Source of the DNA: JAPUDQ01 sp964552765
GTDB taxonomy: Bacteria > Patescibacteriota > Saccharimonadia > Saccharimonadales > Saccharimonadaceae
Direction of reading: 5' to 3'
DNA: 10,032 nt
Assembly: GCA_964552765.1 (NCBI GenBank)
Contig: CAZKIA010000023.1
Location: 1 to 10,032 of the forward strand
Below, piece by piece: positions 1-6,139 of the stretch. Below the pieces are notes generated by a model, which worked only from the letters and a program-made list of their open reading frames with translations, searched no databases and was not told the DNA's origin. The first letter of the stretch is position 1; every line of letters starts with the position of its first letter. The position numbers and the translations under genes are program-made.

Positions 1-56
1 GCATCTCGGGACTCAACAACTTTGGAGTCATCTATCTGGCATTGTGGGCATTTCAC
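1..56 (-). CDS. nrdR: Transcriptional repressor NrdR, N-terminal fragment
   Basis: Only the first 18 codons or so are in the window; the rest lies beyond position 1. Reading minus from a GTG at 56-54 gives MKCPQCQIDDSKVVESRDA, which matches the start of NrdR: the first zinc-ribbon pair (Cys3, Cys6) followed by the conserved Asp-Ser-Lys-Val-Val-(Asp/Glu)-Ser-Arg stretch. NrdR is a zinc-ribbon/ATP-cone repressor that senses ATP/dATP and shuts off ribonucleotide reductase genes. An AGGAG ribosome site lies about 9 nt before the GTG, which supports this start. A promoter with NrdR-box-like sites lies directly upstream, suggesting autoregulation. The identification rests on a short peptide, but the match to the family start is distinctive. 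Confidence 0.85.
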   Translation of the reverse strand, partial: MKCPQCQIDDSKVVESRD

Positions 57-102
57 GTATTTTTCTCCTGCACTCTACACCTCCCCGATGTAGCTGATAT
101 CT

Positions 103-131
103 ATCATAACCCTATATATAGCGCCTGGCAA
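103..131 (-). promoter_or_regulatory. Promoter of nrdR
   Basis: On the minus strand a TTGCCA box (plus 131-126) and a TATGAT box (plus 108-103) are separated by exactly 17 bp. The predicted transcript start near 96 leaves a leader of about 40 nt with an AGGAG ribosome site before the GTG of nrdR. The spacer is occupied by an NrdR-box-like sequence, so repressor binding there would block RNA polymerase. Confidence 0.7.
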
Positions 132-156
132 GTGTATTTTATGCAACATATAGTGG
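109..156. promoter_or_regulatory. Tandem NrdR-box-like operators
   Basis: The known NrdR box is a 16-bp near-palindrome close to acaCWAtATaTWGtgt, usually found in pairs about three helical turns apart. Two candidates are seen: 109-124 (minus strand GCGCTATATATAGGGT, 13 of 16 positions by hand) and 141-156 (minus strand CCACTATATGTTGCAT, 12 of 16). Their centres are 32 bp apart. The first fills the promoter spacer and the second lies just upstream of the -35 box. The spacing and the adjacent nrdR gene make these likely true operators; the second site is weaker. Confidence 0.7.
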
Positions 157-217
157 TTATGCTCTCGAGGGCTCTCTTCTACCTACTAGTATACGTGGTT
201 ACTCACAGAGGCAAATA

Positions 218-246
218 TTGACATTTATCGTTATATTTGCTATAAT
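218..246 (+). promoter_or_regulatory. Strong consensus promoter for the small membrane-protein pair
   Basis: A perfect TTGACA (218-223) and a perfect TATAAT (241-246) are separated by 17 bp, and a TGC just before the -10 adds an extended -10 element. Transcription should start near 253, giving a leader of about 88 nt before the ATG at 341. This is the closest match to the sigma-70 consensus seen in the window. Confidence 0.85.
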
Positions 247-255
247 ATAGTTTAG

Positions 256-317
256 ACTATGGTGGAGTTCTACCGTAGTACCTTTACACCGTCGCTGGTG
301 GCACCCTGCCCCGCGAC
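256..317 (+). promoter_or_regulatory. Structured 5' leader with two stem-loops
   Basis: Two hairpins can be drawn in the leader of the 341-735 genes. The first pairs 256-263 with 272-279 (8 bp including one G-U) around an 8-nt loop that contains GGAG. The second pairs 291-295 with 313-317 and has an inner GGCA/TGCC stem (300-303 with 307-310). No riboswitch class was recognised. The structures may affect transcript stability or translation, but no function is shown. The rest of 57-340 holds only the nrdR control region and AT-rich spacer. Confidence 0.4.
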
Positions 318-340
318 ATTGGAGACAGGAAGTAAAAATC

Positions 341-541
341 ATGTTGATATTCCTTAGGTTTCTCCTCGTGAGCTTCGTAGGGGGCACAGCCTATCACCTG
401 CTGGCCGATGGGAAATACTCATTTATGGCAGTTTTGGTGGGGCTTGCAATTTTTGTAGTCCTTTCCCACGGTCAGGACTGCGTCGAGCGCATCATCGAGT
501 CCAACCAAAACCGCAACAACCGAGAAGAGGAACAATCATGA
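341..541 (+). CDS. Small membrane protein, function unknown (66 aa)
   Basis: I do not recognise the family. The protein starts with a hydrophobic helix (about residues 2-22), followed by a short polar turn and a second hydrophobic helix (about 28-43). It ends in a strongly charged tail rich in Glu, Asn, Arg and Gln (about 46-66). This fits a small two-helix inner-membrane protein with a cytoplasmic tail. An AGGA ribosome site lies 10 nt before the ATG. Its TGA overlaps the next start as ATGA, so the two genes are translationally coupled and probably act together. Codons are richer in G/C endings than in neighbouring genes. A holin-like or envelope role is possible but unsupported. Confidence 0.65.
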   Translation: MLIFLRFLLVSFVGGTAYHLLADGKYSFMAVLVGLAIFVVLSHGQDCVERIIESNQNRNNREEEQS

Positions 542-735
542 AGAAATCCGAGCAGGCACTCGACTACGTCGAGGGCATGACGCACCGGGACTACTATCTC
601 GGGCTTATCGTCATCGTCCTGATCGTGCTCGCCCTGGTCAACTGGAGCGGTGAATTCGCCGCCCTAGCTGTTGGCGGCATGGTTGGCCTGGCGATCAGGC
701 TCTACATGCAACGTCACACCCGCCACCGCGCCTAG
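538..735 (+). CDS. Small two-helix membrane protein, function unknown (65 aa)
   Basis: I do not recognise the family. A charged N-terminus (residues 1-18, including an Asp-Tyr-Val-Glu stretch) precedes two hydrophobic segments (about 20-35 and 39-56) and a basic His/Arg-rich tail. The start overlaps the stop of the upstream gene (ATGA), and an AGAGGA ribosome site lies 6 nt before it. By hand count about 53 of 65 codons end in G or C, against about 21 of the first 50 in the gene at 3467, so composition differs clearly from the rest of the window. That hints at a different origin or at strong expression bias. The TAG stop lies inside a perfect 12-bp palindrome (728-739). Confidence 0.65.
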   Translation: MKKSEQALDYVEGMTHRDYYLGLIVIVLIVLALVNWSGEFAALAVGGMVGLAIRLYMQRHTRHRA

Positions 736-762
736 GCGCACTCGCGGGCGACTCCTGTCTCC

Positions 763-826
763 CGCAACCAGAGGCTTCAACTACGTTGAAGTTTGTGGTT
801 GCGAATCTAATTTTATTTATCTTTTT
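763..826 (+). terminator. Rho-independent terminator after the membrane-protein pair
   Basis: A long hairpin pairs 763-770 with 796-803 and 775-781 with 785-791 (CTTCAAC/GTTGAAG, 3-nt loop), with a mostly pairable 4-nt internal segment between. Downstream on the plus strand is a T-rich run (809-826). The T tract starts a few bases late, so efficiency is uncertain. The hairpin also sits about 10 nt past the ftsZ stop and may protect the 3' end of that convergent transcript, although no T run follows on the minus strand. A smaller GCGGG/CCCGC hairpin (744-765) overlaps its base. Confidence 0.6.
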
Positions 827-2033
827 TACGTCGGCGCAAAAAGGCTGGCATGTCCGACTCATCTTCATCAACTTGGTGCCAAATGTTACCAGTCGGTTCT
901 TCATCATCAGTAAAACTACTCGTGACTTGTGTAGCAGTGTCGTTGTCGAGATTCATGTCGACATTTTTGATCTCTTCGTCACTCACATCATCAGCGCGGT
1001 CAAGCTCGCGCTGAATAATCGGTGGTGTCTGATTCACGCTCGGCAACGGGGTTGCTTCAGCTCGTTCGTGGAAGAATTCCGAATCAAAGCCAGTTGCGAT
1101 AACTGTGATGATCAGCTCATCATCGATCTCAGGCTTGAGCGTGGCACCAAAGATGATATTGGCATCAGGCGCGACCGCAGCAGTGATGATCTCAGCGGCT
1201 TCTTGGATCTCACTCATACTCATGTCATAGCCACCTGTGACGTTAAACAGCACGCCCTTGGCGCCATCGATCGATACTTCGATAAGTGGCGACTCAATCG
1301 CCTGCTGAGCTGCCTTAGCGGCGCGATCTTCACCACTGGCGCGACCAATGCCCATCAGGGCGGAGCCAGCATTGCTCATAATAGCTTTCACATCGGCAAA
1401 GTCGAGGTTGATGAGGCCGTGTTCGGTAATCAGCTCAGAGATACCCTGCACACCCTGGCGCAACACATCATCGGCAATCTTAAAAGTCTCAAGTAGTGGC
1501 GTGCGACGATCGATTGTCTGAAGAAGGCGATCATTCGGGATAGTAATAAGGGTATCAACTTGACGACCGAGCTGTGCAATTGCCCAGTCAGCATTGGCGC
1601 GTCGTTTCTCGCCCTCAAAGCTAAATGGTTTGGTCGCAACACCCACAACGAGAATACCAAGCTCGCGAGCAATGTTCGCAACGACGTGTCCAGCACCAGA
1701 GCCAGTACCACCACCAGCGCCAATCGTGACGAATACCATATCTGCCCCATCGAGGGCTTTTTTGATCTCTTCGCGTGATTCTTCGGCAGAGGCTTGTCCG
1801 ACTGCTGGGTCGGCACCTGCACCGAGTCCGCGCGTCGTTTCTCGCCCGATATGGATTTTGACATCAGCTTTTGAGTTATGGAGCGCTTGTGCATCGGTAT
1901 TGACGGCGATAAACTGCACACCCGTCAATCCGGCATCTTTCATACGGTTGACGGCAGAGCCGCCCGCACCGCCAACACCCACGACCTTTATTGTCGCAAA
2001 GGCTTGGATATCAGTTGGTTTTACTTCAGGCAT
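813..2033 (-). CDS. ftsZ: Cell division protein FtsZ
   Basis: FtsZ is the tubulin-like GTPase that forms the cytokinetic ring. The 406-residue protein has the N-terminal nucleotide-binding segment (VVGVGGAGGSAVNRM, from about residue 17) and the tubulin signature GGGTGSG (107-113). The synergy loop Asn209-Leu-Asp211-Phe-Ala-Asp214 supplies the catalytic acids to the neighbouring subunit. A variable acidic linker (about 318-392) follows, then the conserved tail peptide DMPAFLRRR (394-402) that binds FtsA. The signature has Ser where most bacterial FtsZ has Thr (GGGTGTG), and Gly-His (115-116) where Ala-Pro is usual. An AGGGG ribosome site lies 11 nt before the ATG. It follows ftsA by 104 bp and has its own promoter. 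Confidence 0.97.
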   Translation of the reverse strand: MPEVKPTDIQAFATIKVVGVGGAGGSAVNRMKDAGLTGVQFIAVNTDAQALHNSKADVKIHIGRETTRGLGAGADPAVGQASAEESREEIKKALDGADMVFVTIGAGGGTGSGAGHVVANIARELGILVVGVATKPFSFEGEKRRANADWAIAQLGRQVDTLITIPNDRLLQTIDRRTPLLETFKIADDVLRQGVQGISELITEHGLINLDFADVKAIMSNAGSALMGIGRASGEDRAAKAAQQAIESPLIEVSIDGAKGVLFNVTGGYDMSMSEIQEAAEIITAAVAPDANIIFGATLKPEIDDELIITVIATGFDSEFFHERAEATPLPSVNQTPPIIQRELDRADDVSDEEIKNVDMNLDNDTATQVTSSFTDDEEPTGNIWHQVDEDESDMPAFLRRRKKDK

Positions 2034-2065
2034 AATAGTTCGTTCCCCTCGCTTTGTTCACAATA

Positions 2066-2094
2066 AGTATACATTGCTTTTGTCGCATCGCCAA
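2066..2094 (-). promoter_or_regulatory. Promoter of ftsZ
   Basis: On the minus strand TTGGCG (plus 2094-2089) and TATACT (plus 2071-2066) are separated by 17 bp. The predicted start near 2059 gives a leader of about 25 nt with an AGGGG ribosome site. This would allow FtsZ to be made in excess of FtsA, the usual stoichiometry. Confidence 0.6.
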
Positions 2095-2097
2095 GAG

Positions 2098-2135
2098 TGT
2101 GTTCAACCTATTATCGGAATATGCCCGTGAACACA
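2098..2135. repeat. Inverted repeat between ftsA and ftsZ
   Basis: Perfect 8-bp arms TGTGTTCA (2098-2105) and TGAACACA (2128-2135) flank 22 bp. The repeat starts 3 bp upstream of the ftsZ -35 box and ends just short of the ftsA stop. No T run follows on the minus strand, so a terminator is unlikely. An operator or mRNA-processing structure is possible. Further GTTCA/TGAAC pentamers occur at 2056-2060 and 2141-2145. Confidence 0.4.
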
Positions 2136-2137
2136 TT

Positions 2138-3397
2138 TTATGAACGGAATTTACCAAACACCTCTGTTATTTTGCCAGTAATTTTTGATAGATCGAACGA
2201 TGATTTGCTTGATTTGCTTGCTGTACTGCCATGATGACTACCGATTGAAGCACCCTCAAGGTCGATAAGCATGAGTCCGAGTGCCGTGCTCCATTCAGGA
2301 CTGCGAACATTTTCTGACACACCGGCAAATTCAGGAGCCTGACCAATACGAGCGCTGATCTGCAAGGCACTGCGCGCATAATCGGCAATGCCTTTTAGGG
2401 ACGACCCGCCGCCCGTTAAGACTGCTCCGCCTGGTAGTTTGGCAGCTCGGCCGATACTTTTGAGTTCTTTGTTGACGAGTTCAAATATTTCTTCGAGACG
2501 CGCGTCGACAATCATATCGATATCACTCACATCAAATGAATGTGATTTGTCACCTACTCTTACCGATACCGTGTCTTTCTTGTCGCTGTGAAGTGATGGC
2601 ATAGCAACAGCGTGTTGCACCTTGACCGCTTCAGCCACATCCAGGTCGGTCTTGAGGCCAATCGCAAGATCGTTGGTAATGTTTACGCTACCAACAGGCA
2701 ATACAGCGACATGCTGAAGATCGCCCTCTTCAAATACGGCAATATTTGTCGTCGTACCACCAATATCGATCAATACCACGCCATTTTCGGTCTGCTGATC
2801 GCTCACGACAGCCCGCGCCGCCGCCAGGCCTGCCAAAATTGTCGCGTGAGGAATTGTCTCTGTCATCTCACAGGCTTTTTTGAGGTTCTTTAGATGAGGT
2901 CCCAGTGCTGTGATGACATGCGCATCAACCTCTAGGCGCACCCCTGTCATGCCGATTGGATCTTTGATATTATCCTGCCCATCTAGCTGATAACTGCGCG
3001 GTGTCACCTCAAGAATTTCACGATTAGCTGGAAGTTGTACCACTGTCGCCGCTTCTTCAACACGACGCAGATCTTCATCAGTAATCTCATGCCCCGTTGC
3101 GCCGACCGCGATAACTCCTCGACTGCTCATACCGATAATGTGCGAGCCATTAACACTAATCGTCGCGCCAGCGATTTGATGACCGCTCATGCGTTCGGCC
3201 GCTTCAAGAGCACTATCGATAGCGCTCGCCGTATTGACGAGATTCACAACTGTCCCTTTGCGCATACCACTGTTTGCGCACTCACCGACACCGATAATAG
3301 TAGGGCTTGCCTGTGCGCCTTCGACGTGGCCTACCACGCAGCGAACGGTCGTCGTACCGACATCAAGTCCGACTGCATAACGAGAATTTTCTTGCAT
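2138..3397 (-). CDS. ftsA: Cell division protein FtsA
   Basis: FtsA is the actin-like ATPase that tethers FtsZ filaments to the membrane and recruits later divisome proteins. The 419 residues show the actin-fold motifs in order: phosphate-1 loop LDVGTTTVRC (11-20), the FtsA-specific 1C region (about 85-165), phosphate-2 loop DIGGTTTNIAVF (211-222) and adenosine motif LTGGGSSLKGI (327-337). After a Ser/His/Lys-rich linker comes a C-terminal amphipathic helix (403-419, KITGKITEVFGKF) that serves as the membrane anchor. The ATG at 3397 has no close ribosome site; a TATAAT lies 6 nt before it, suggesting a leaderless message. ftsZ follows downstream in the usual order. Confidence 0.95.
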   Translation of the reverse strand: MQENSRYAVGLDVGTTTVRCVVGHVEGAQASPTIIGVGECANSGMRKGTVVNLVNTASAIDSALEAAERMSGHQIAGATISVNGSHIIGMSSRGVIAVGATGHEITDEDLRRVEEAATVVQLPANREILEVTPRSYQLDGQDNIKDPIGMTGVRLEVDAHVITALGPHLKNLKKACEMTETIPHATILAGLAAARAVVSDQQTENGVVLIDIGGTTTNIAVFEEGDLQHVAVLPVGSVNITNDLAIGLKTDLDVAEAVKVQHAVAMPSLHSDKKDTVSVRVGDKSHSFDVSDIDMIVDARLEEIFELVNKELKSIGRAAKLPGGAVLTGGGSSLKGIADYARSALQISARIGQAPEFAGVSENVRSPEWSTALGLMLIDLEGASIGSHHGSTASKSSKSSFDLSKITGKITEVFGKFRS

Positions 3398-3403
3398 ATG
3401 GTT

Positions 3404-3409
3404 ATTATA
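3404..3409 (-). promoter_or_regulatory. -10 element of ftsA, leaderless arrangement
   Basis: A minus-strand TATAAT ends 6 nt before the ATG of ftsA, so transcription would begin at or next to the start codon. No convincing -35 box is seen at 16-18 bp, and no ribosome site precedes the ATG within the usual distance. Confidence 0.45.
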
Positions 3410-3453
3410 CCTATAATGCTGCGTTTTGAGTAGACTTGTCCGCCATAGATCAG

Positions 3454-3459
3454 TACACT
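3454..3459 (+). promoter_or_regulatory. Possible -10 element of the 3467 gene, leaderless arrangement
   Basis: TACACT ends 7 nt before the ATG at 3467, and a weak TAGACT lies 17 bp upstream (3431-3436). A perfect TATAAT at 3412-3417 is an alternative -10 that would give a leader of about 43 nt. However, the only GGAG (3462-3465) is one base from the ATG, too close to act as a normal ribosome site. Confidence 0.35.
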
Positions 3460-3466
3460 ATGGAGT

Positions 3467-3856
3467 ATGAACTTCTTTTCTAAGGTGATAGATTTCCCAG
3501 CAATGATCGTTGATGAACACAAGACGAAGGGATACCTAGCGTTTACTGATGCAGAGGTAGTATTTTACCCAGCATTTCGTAATGCCGATGAAGTTCACCT
3601 GCCGTATGAATCAATCGAGCGCCTTGTCATGCACGAAGAAATCGAAGAGCACAGTCGAATTACGTTTACACGCCTGTTTTTTCTTAAACTCTATGCTCTC
3701 GCACTGCCAAAGCACCGCCGTAACGTCCAGTCATCCCTGACATTCGCCGCGGCTGATCGCACTGTATCATTTGTCATTAAGCACATGACAACTGATGATA
3801 TTTGGCAACGTATCGCCCCAATCATGGATCCGCATTCTATTCCGATTGAGCGCTAG
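3467..3856 (+). CDS. Hypothetical protein, predicted soluble and beta-rich (129 aa)
   Basis: I do not recognise the family with confidence. The protein has no signal peptide or clear membrane helix. Alternating hydrophobic stretches (about 22-36, 41-54, 63-75, 87-98) and a C-terminal helix beginning near Thr107 (TTDDIWQRIAPIM) resemble the strand-plus-final-helix plan of PH/GRAM-like domains. That is a weak structural guess. No in-frame start exists upstream because a TAG lies at 3446-3448, so the ATG at 3467 is the best choice. It is transcribed divergently from ftsA and convergently with map, sharing the stop tetranucleotide CTAG with the latter. Confidence 0.7.
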   Translation: MNFFSKVIDFPAMIVDEHKTKGYLAFTDAEVVFYPAFRNADEVHLPYESIERLVMHEEIEEHSRITFTRLFFLKLYALALPKHRRNVQSSLTFAAADRTVSFVIKHMTTDDIWQRIAPIMDPHSIPIER

Positions 3857-4605
3857 AGTTTGGTTAGGACTTCGGCACCATCTTCAAGGATAAGGACAGT
3901 GTGCTCAAAATGCGCGCTCGGCTGACCATCACGTGTTCGGATCGTCCAGCCATCAGGATCCATTACTACATTTGCAACACCGAGGTTTGCCATTGGCTCA
4001 ATCGCAATCGTCATACCAGCATGAAGCGTCGGGCCTTCACCTGGTTTGCCATAGTTGGCAATATCGGGCTCCTCATGAAGCTGATGCCCAACACCATGAC
4101 CGACAAGATCACGCACAATACCATAATGGTGCACATCGAGCACGCGCTGCACCGCTGCGCCGATATCTCCGGTCGTCACGCCATCATGCAGCACATCAAC
4201 ACCAGCAAATAGTGACTTCTCTGTCTCGCGGACTAGTTGCACGACTTTTGGATCAACAGTTCCAACAAGAAATGTCCGAGCGCTATCGGTGATCATCCCG
4301 CGATAGGTGACGCCAAAATCAAGACTCACAATATCACCTTCTTGCAAAGCATAGTCCCCCGGAATCCCATGGACAACCTTGTCGTTTGTCGAGATACAGA
4401 TCACGTCAGGAAAGCCATTATAACCTTTAAATGGTGCATGTCCGCCAAGTGCATGAAGTTCGCGCGCGGCAATATTGGCTAGTTCACGCTCAGTAATCCC
4501 AGGTGAAATCTGCGGTGCGAGCACTTGGTCAAGAAGGGTTGCAAGCATGCGCCCGCTCTCACGCATACCTTCGATCTCCGACGCTGTTTTAACTTTCGTA
4601 AACAT
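3853..4605 (-). CDS. map: Methionine aminopeptidase, type I
   Basis: This enzyme removes the initiator methionine from nascent proteins. From the ATG at 4605 the protein is 250 residues, normal for type Ia. The pita-bread active site is intact: His79 (VVHGIPGD), the five metal ligands Asp96 (SLDFGV), Asp107 (TDSART), His170 (GHGVGH), Glu203 (IAIEPM) and Glu234 (FEHTV), and His177. The frame stays open to 4866, but that extension overlaps adk and does not resemble the family; the ATG lies 1 nt after the adk stop (TAA-T-ATG), so reinitiation is likely. There is no separate ribosome site. The TAG stop interlocks with that of the convergent gene. Confidence 0.96.
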   Translation of the reverse strand: MFTKVKTASEIEGMRESGRMLATLLDQVLAPQISPGITERELANIAARELHALGGHAPFKGYNGFPDVICISTNDKVVHGIPGDYALQEGDIVSLDFGVTYRGMITDSARTFLVGTVDPKVVQLVRETEKSLFAGVDVLHDGVTTGDIGAAVQRVLDVHHYGIVRDLVGHGVGHQLHEEPDIANYGKPGEGPTLHAGMTIAIEPMANLGVANVVMDPDGWTIRTRDGQPSAHFEHTVLILEDGAEVLTKL

Positions 4606-4606
4606 A

Positions 4607-5170
4607 TTAGTTGAGACTCGGAGCAAGCTTTTTGGCTGATAGTTCTTGGTAGATCCGATCATGAACCTCACCTGCCGAACCAGTGCCGTCCAGATGCACG
4701 ATTGGGATATGATCTTCGGCAAACTCACCAAGTACTGGATACATTTTCTGACGATAGATTGCCATACGACGAGCAATCGTCTCTGGCGTGTCCTCCATAC
4801 GTGCTCGTTTCTCAAGACGAGACATGATCTCACTTTCTGGTACTTCAAGCACAACAACGAGGTCAATCTTTTGTTGGTTTTGCTCCATATATTCCGCTAA
4901 CCATTCAGCCTGCGCCGCAGTGCGAGGAAATCCATCAACAATAACATTGTGATAGTTGTTCTTTGCGGCGTCTTTTATGGCACGATCAAACACTTCATAG
5001 GTCAACTCGTCGCTCACAAGCTCACCAGCTTTTAGCACTGCAGTGACTTCAGGGTCTGTACTTTCACGTAACATTTCACCTGTCGAGAGCCACTTCCAAC
5101 CCTGGCGGACAGCCAGCATCTGCCCCTGCATACTCTTACCTGCCCCCGTCGGCCCAAAAAAAATAATCAT
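4607..5170 (-). CDS. adk: Adenylate kinase, short-LID form
   Basis: The enzyme interconverts ATP + AMP and 2 ADP. The 187-residue protein has a P-loop GPTGAGKS (6-13), an AMP-binding region with STGEMLR (29-35), the signature DGFPRT (79-84) and Gln87, and the LID arginines in a short segment (Arg118-Arg135). It has no zinc-finger LID, so it belongs to the short class. The P-loop ends Lys-Ser-Met where most adenylate kinases have Lys-Gly-Thr; activity is probably retained, but a related nucleoside-monophosphate kinase specificity cannot be excluded. The ATG directly abuts the upstream TAG (TAGATG), implying coupling, and map follows after one base. Confidence 0.9.
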   Translation of the reverse strand: MIIFFGPTGAGKSMQGQMLAVRQGWKWLSTGEMLRESTDPEVTAVLKAGELVSDELTYEVFDRAIKDAAKNNYHNVIVDGFPRTAAQAEWLAEYMEQNQQKIDLVVVLEVPESEIMSRLEKRARMEDTPETIARRMAIYRQKMYPVLGEFAEDHIPIVHLDGTGSAGEVHDRIYQELSAKKLAPSLN

Positions 5171-5425
5171 CTAGTGTTTCGCTTTCTGAGCTAATACTTT
5201 GTGGTGATTGCGGTAATATGTCCAGCGTCGCCACCCGAGTGCGCCGAGCCCAAAGAGTATCACTACGCCAACAAGACCAGTACCTGATCGATAAATATCA
5301 CTAAAAATAAACAAAAGTGCCGCCGCTACCATCATGAAAAGACTAGCGATCTGACCACCAACCATGCGGCGAGCGACCCTGTTGTGGCGCTCATGAGGAG
5401 ATTTGACCGACTTTTTTGCTGTCAT
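5171..5425 (-). CDS. Small two-helix membrane protein, function unknown (84 aa)
   Basis: I do not recognise the family. A basic N-terminus (residues 1-22, many Lys, Arg and His) is followed by two hydrophobic segments (about 26-42 and 48-64) joined by a short loop (SDIYRSGTG). The C-terminus is basic (RRWTYYRNHHK). By the positive-inside rule both ends should be cytoplasmic. An AGGTAG ribosome site precedes the ATG. The gene lies 30 bp after yqeY and directly abuts adk, so it belongs to the rpsU-map run. A translation- or envelope-related role cannot be inferred from sequence alone. Confidence 0.75.
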   Translation of the reverse strand: MTAKKSVKSPHERHNRVARRMVGGQIASLFMMVAAALLFIFSDIYRSGTGLVGVVILFGLGALGWRRWTYYRNHHKVLAQKAKH

Positions 5426-5455
5426 TATTTCTACTACCTGTTTATGCTCGTAAGA

Positions 5456-5911
5456 TTATTGTAGCTTTTCTTTTACTAATTTGGCAATCATAGCCCCGTC
5501 ACCGGCAGCGCCAGTTTGACTTTTCACGGCTCCGATAATCTTGCCCATATCACCCGGCCCCGACGGCTGCATCGTCTCGATGACAGTATCGATCAGCTCA
5601 CTAAGCTCTGTTTCGGTGAGCGGAGCTGGTAGATAGACCATAAGGATTTCTTTTTCACTGCGCTCTTTGACAGCAGCATCAGTATTGCCACCACGATCAA
5701 ACAATTCAGCAGCTTCGTCACGCTTTTTTGCTTCACGACCGATAATCTGCAAAATCGCATCATCATCAAGCCCGATATCACGTGACTTCTTGGCGACTTC
5801 TTCGTTGAGAATTGCGGCTTTGAGTCCCTGCAATGTCTGGACTTTCAATGTATCACGAGCAATCATCGCCGCTTTGAGATCGGCGTTGATCGTATCCTTG
5901 AGTGCACTCAT
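5456..5911 (-). CDS. yqeY: GatB/YqeY domain protein
   Basis: The 151-residue protein is a stand-alone YqeY, related to the C-terminal tRNA-binding region of GatB (amidotransferase subunit B). The N-terminal helical part (MSALKDTINADLKAAMIARD, then LQGLKAAILNEEV) and the C-terminal subdomain ending in GDMGKIIGAVKSQTG...GAMIAKLVKEKL match the family over its full usual length of about 150. Its exact function is unknown; a role in tRNA-dependent or translation-related processes is inferred from the fold. It follows rpsU by 12 bp, an arrangement common in bacteria. A weak AGGG ribosome site lies 10 nt before the ATG. Confidence 0.93.
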   Translation of the reverse strand: MSALKDTINADLKAAMIARDTLKVQTLQGLKAAILNEEVAKKSRDIGLDDDAILQIIGREAKKRDEAAELFDRGGNTDAAVKERSEKEILMVYLPAPLTETELSELIDTVIETMQPSGPGDMGKIIGAVKSQTGAAGDGAMIAKLVKEKLQ

Positions 5912-5923
5912 GCTGTTTTAGCC

Positions 5924-6139
5924 CTATCGAGTACCAAGACGCATTTTCATCATCTTGTCACTCTTGCGAGCACGACGAATAATGGCTTTTTTGCGACGCT
6001 CGATTTTGCTGATTGGCTTTTCAAATCGCTGAGTACTTTTTACCGTACTCAAGATACCACTCTGCAATACTTTGCGGTTAAAACGGCGAATGAGGTTTTC
6101 GTTGGCCTCTTTTTCATCCTTGCGTGTAACTTGAATCAT
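5924..6139 (-). CDS. rpsU: Small ribosomal subunit protein bS21
   Basis: bS21 binds the 30S platform near the 3' end of 16S rRNA and assists initiation. The 71-residue protein carries the family core LIRRFNRKVLQSGILSTVK (16-34), then FEKP (39-42) and the basic Lys/Arg-rich tail (SKIERRKKAIIRRARKS). It is extremely basic and of normal length. No ribosome site lies close to the ATG. Instead a strong AGGAGG is placed about 47 nt upstream, where it would serve a 13-codon TTG-started ORF whose TGA overlaps this ATG. yqeY follows immediately. A nested hairpin (6198-6234) is in the leader. Confidence 0.95.
   Translation of the reverse strand: MIQVTRKDEKEANENLIRRFNRKVLQSGILSTVKSTQRFEKPISKIERRKKAIIRRARKSDKMMKMRLGTR

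Noticed and set aside
199..387. Minus-strand open frame of 62 codons
   Set aside because: It lies opposite a consensus plus-strand promoter and the start of the 341 gene, and shows no recognisable domain.
671..913. Plus-strand frame of 80 codons across the terminator
   Set aside because: It overlaps the 538-735 gene, crosses the terminator hairpin and runs antisense into ftsZ.
786..1496. Long plus-strand open frame of 236 codons
   Set aside because: It is the antisense shadow of ftsZ, whose reading frame and motifs are unambiguous.
2098..2135. Inverted repeat considered as the ftsA terminator
   Set aside because: The loop is 22 nt and no T tract follows on the minus strand; it is better listed as a repeat of unknown role.
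4606..4866. N-terminal extension of the methionine aminopeptidase frame
   Set aside because: It overlaps adk, has no family resemblance, and the ATG at 4605 gives the standard type I length.
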